24,397 bases of DNA from Mayfieldus profundus. GTDB taxonomy: Bacteria; Actinomycetota; Thermoleophilia; Solirubrobacterales; 70-9. This document shows positions 21,483-24,397 of the stretch, in pieces (within the stretch, counting starts at the first letter, position 1; each line of letters begins with the position of its first letter). The notes under the pieces were generated by a model that was not told where the DNA came from, made no database searches, and saw only the letters and a list, made by a program, of their open reading frames with translations. The position numbers and the translations under genes are program-made. The stretch lies in NCBI GenBank assembly GCA_038040325.1, contig JBBPIM010000031.1:1-24397 (forward strand), read 5' to 3'.

Positions 21483-21623
21483 CTAGACGCGGCTGCGTCC
21501 AGCGGAGATTCGCGGCCAGATCAACAGGACCAGGCCGATCAGAATCAGGACGATTCCCAGTGCGTAGTGCACGAGGACCGCCAGAACGATTCCGATGATG
21601 ATGAGAAGCAGTGGTAGCCCCAT
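21483..21623 (-). CDS. 46-residue two-helix or re-entrant membrane peptide
   Basis: The frame runs from the ATG at 21621-21623 to TAG at 21483-21485. Almost the whole peptide is hydrophobic: GLPLLLIIIGIVLAVLVHYA followed by LGIVLILIGLVLLIW, then a basic tail (PRISAGRSRV), giving a positive-inside helical hairpin. No Shine-Dalgarno is visible. It lies 69 nt downstream of uvrA on the same strand. Similar tiny Leu/Ile/Gly membrane peptides are common in actinobacteria, but I cannot name a family. Coding is supported by the strong membrane pattern and a clean start and stop. Confidence 0.6.
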   Translation of the reverse strand: MGLPLLLIIIGIVLAVLVHYALGIVLILIGLVLLIWPRISAGRSRV

Positions 21624-21692
21624 GCCAGAGGTCTACCCGCCCCATCGGACGGAAAACCCCGTGGGACGGCTTTCCCGGTCGCCGCGCAAGGC

Positions 21693-24397
<2,705 letters not shown>

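Noticed and set aside
21624..21692. Intrinsic terminator after uvrA
   Set aside because: GGGAAA and TTTTCC blocks can pair only imperfectly and no T-run is placed correctly; evidence is too weak to list.

Overview
The window is very GC-rich, with tightly packed genes, frequent 4-bp stop/start overlaps and many GTG or TTG starts. Together with a Rex repressor, a K+-independent proton-pumping pyrophosphatase, a type 4 uracil-DNA glycosylase and a DUF2520-panC-panD-panB locus, this suggests a high-GC actinobacterium, most plausibly a deep-branching lineage such as Thermoleophilia/Solirubrobacterales. The lineage is inferred from gene content only; there is no rRNA gene here. I see no tRNA, rRNA, insertion sequence, prophage or CRISPR array, and the window reads as chromosomal core.

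Left block (1-14807), almost entirely minus strand. Reading in the direction of transcription: fmdB, a type 4 uracil-DNA glycosylase and tsaE; then tsaB, rimI, tsaD, a thioredoxin-fold glutaredoxin-like gene, rex, a YbdK-type glutamate-cysteine ligase, a DUF1844-like gene, hppA, an FMN-dependent alpha-hydroxy-acid oxidase, an APC permease fused to a universal stress domain, a small two-helix membrane protein, a second APC-universal stress permease, and two TrkA/RCK genes, the last cut by the window edge. The tsaB/rimI/tsaD/tsaE genes make and support the t6A tRNA modification machinery and S18 acetylation. The grx-rex-ligase trio is a thiol/NADH redox group. hppA, the two permeases and the TrkA proteins form an ion and energy group (proton pumping plus probable potassium or amino-acid uptake). 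The only plus-strand gene here is a Gln/Ala-rich helical, probably lipid-anchored protein (13045-13395) placed between tsaE and tsaB.

Middle block (about 14940-18256), plus strand: a pantothenate operon, DUF2520 Rossmann protein-panC-panD-panB, with a perfect TATAAT box, a hairpin-rich leader, a palindrome over the first start codon, and a structured panC-panD spacer. No panE is present; the DUF2520 protein is the candidate for the ketopantoate reductase step.

Right block (18257-24397): a DUF378 membrane protein with an ECF-like promoter and a strong hairpin terminator, a YjbQ/UPF0047 enzyme, a minus-strand hexapeptide acyltransferase, a plus-strand operon of an unknown 164-residue protein, a 39-residue membrane peptide and a ROK sugar kinase, then on the minus strand an unlisted 46-residue membrane peptide and uvrA, whose first residues lie beyond the window end. 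No gene-free stretch exceeds 300 bases. The longest are about 254 bases between fmdB and the DUF2520 gene and 167 bases between panC and panD, both described as features.
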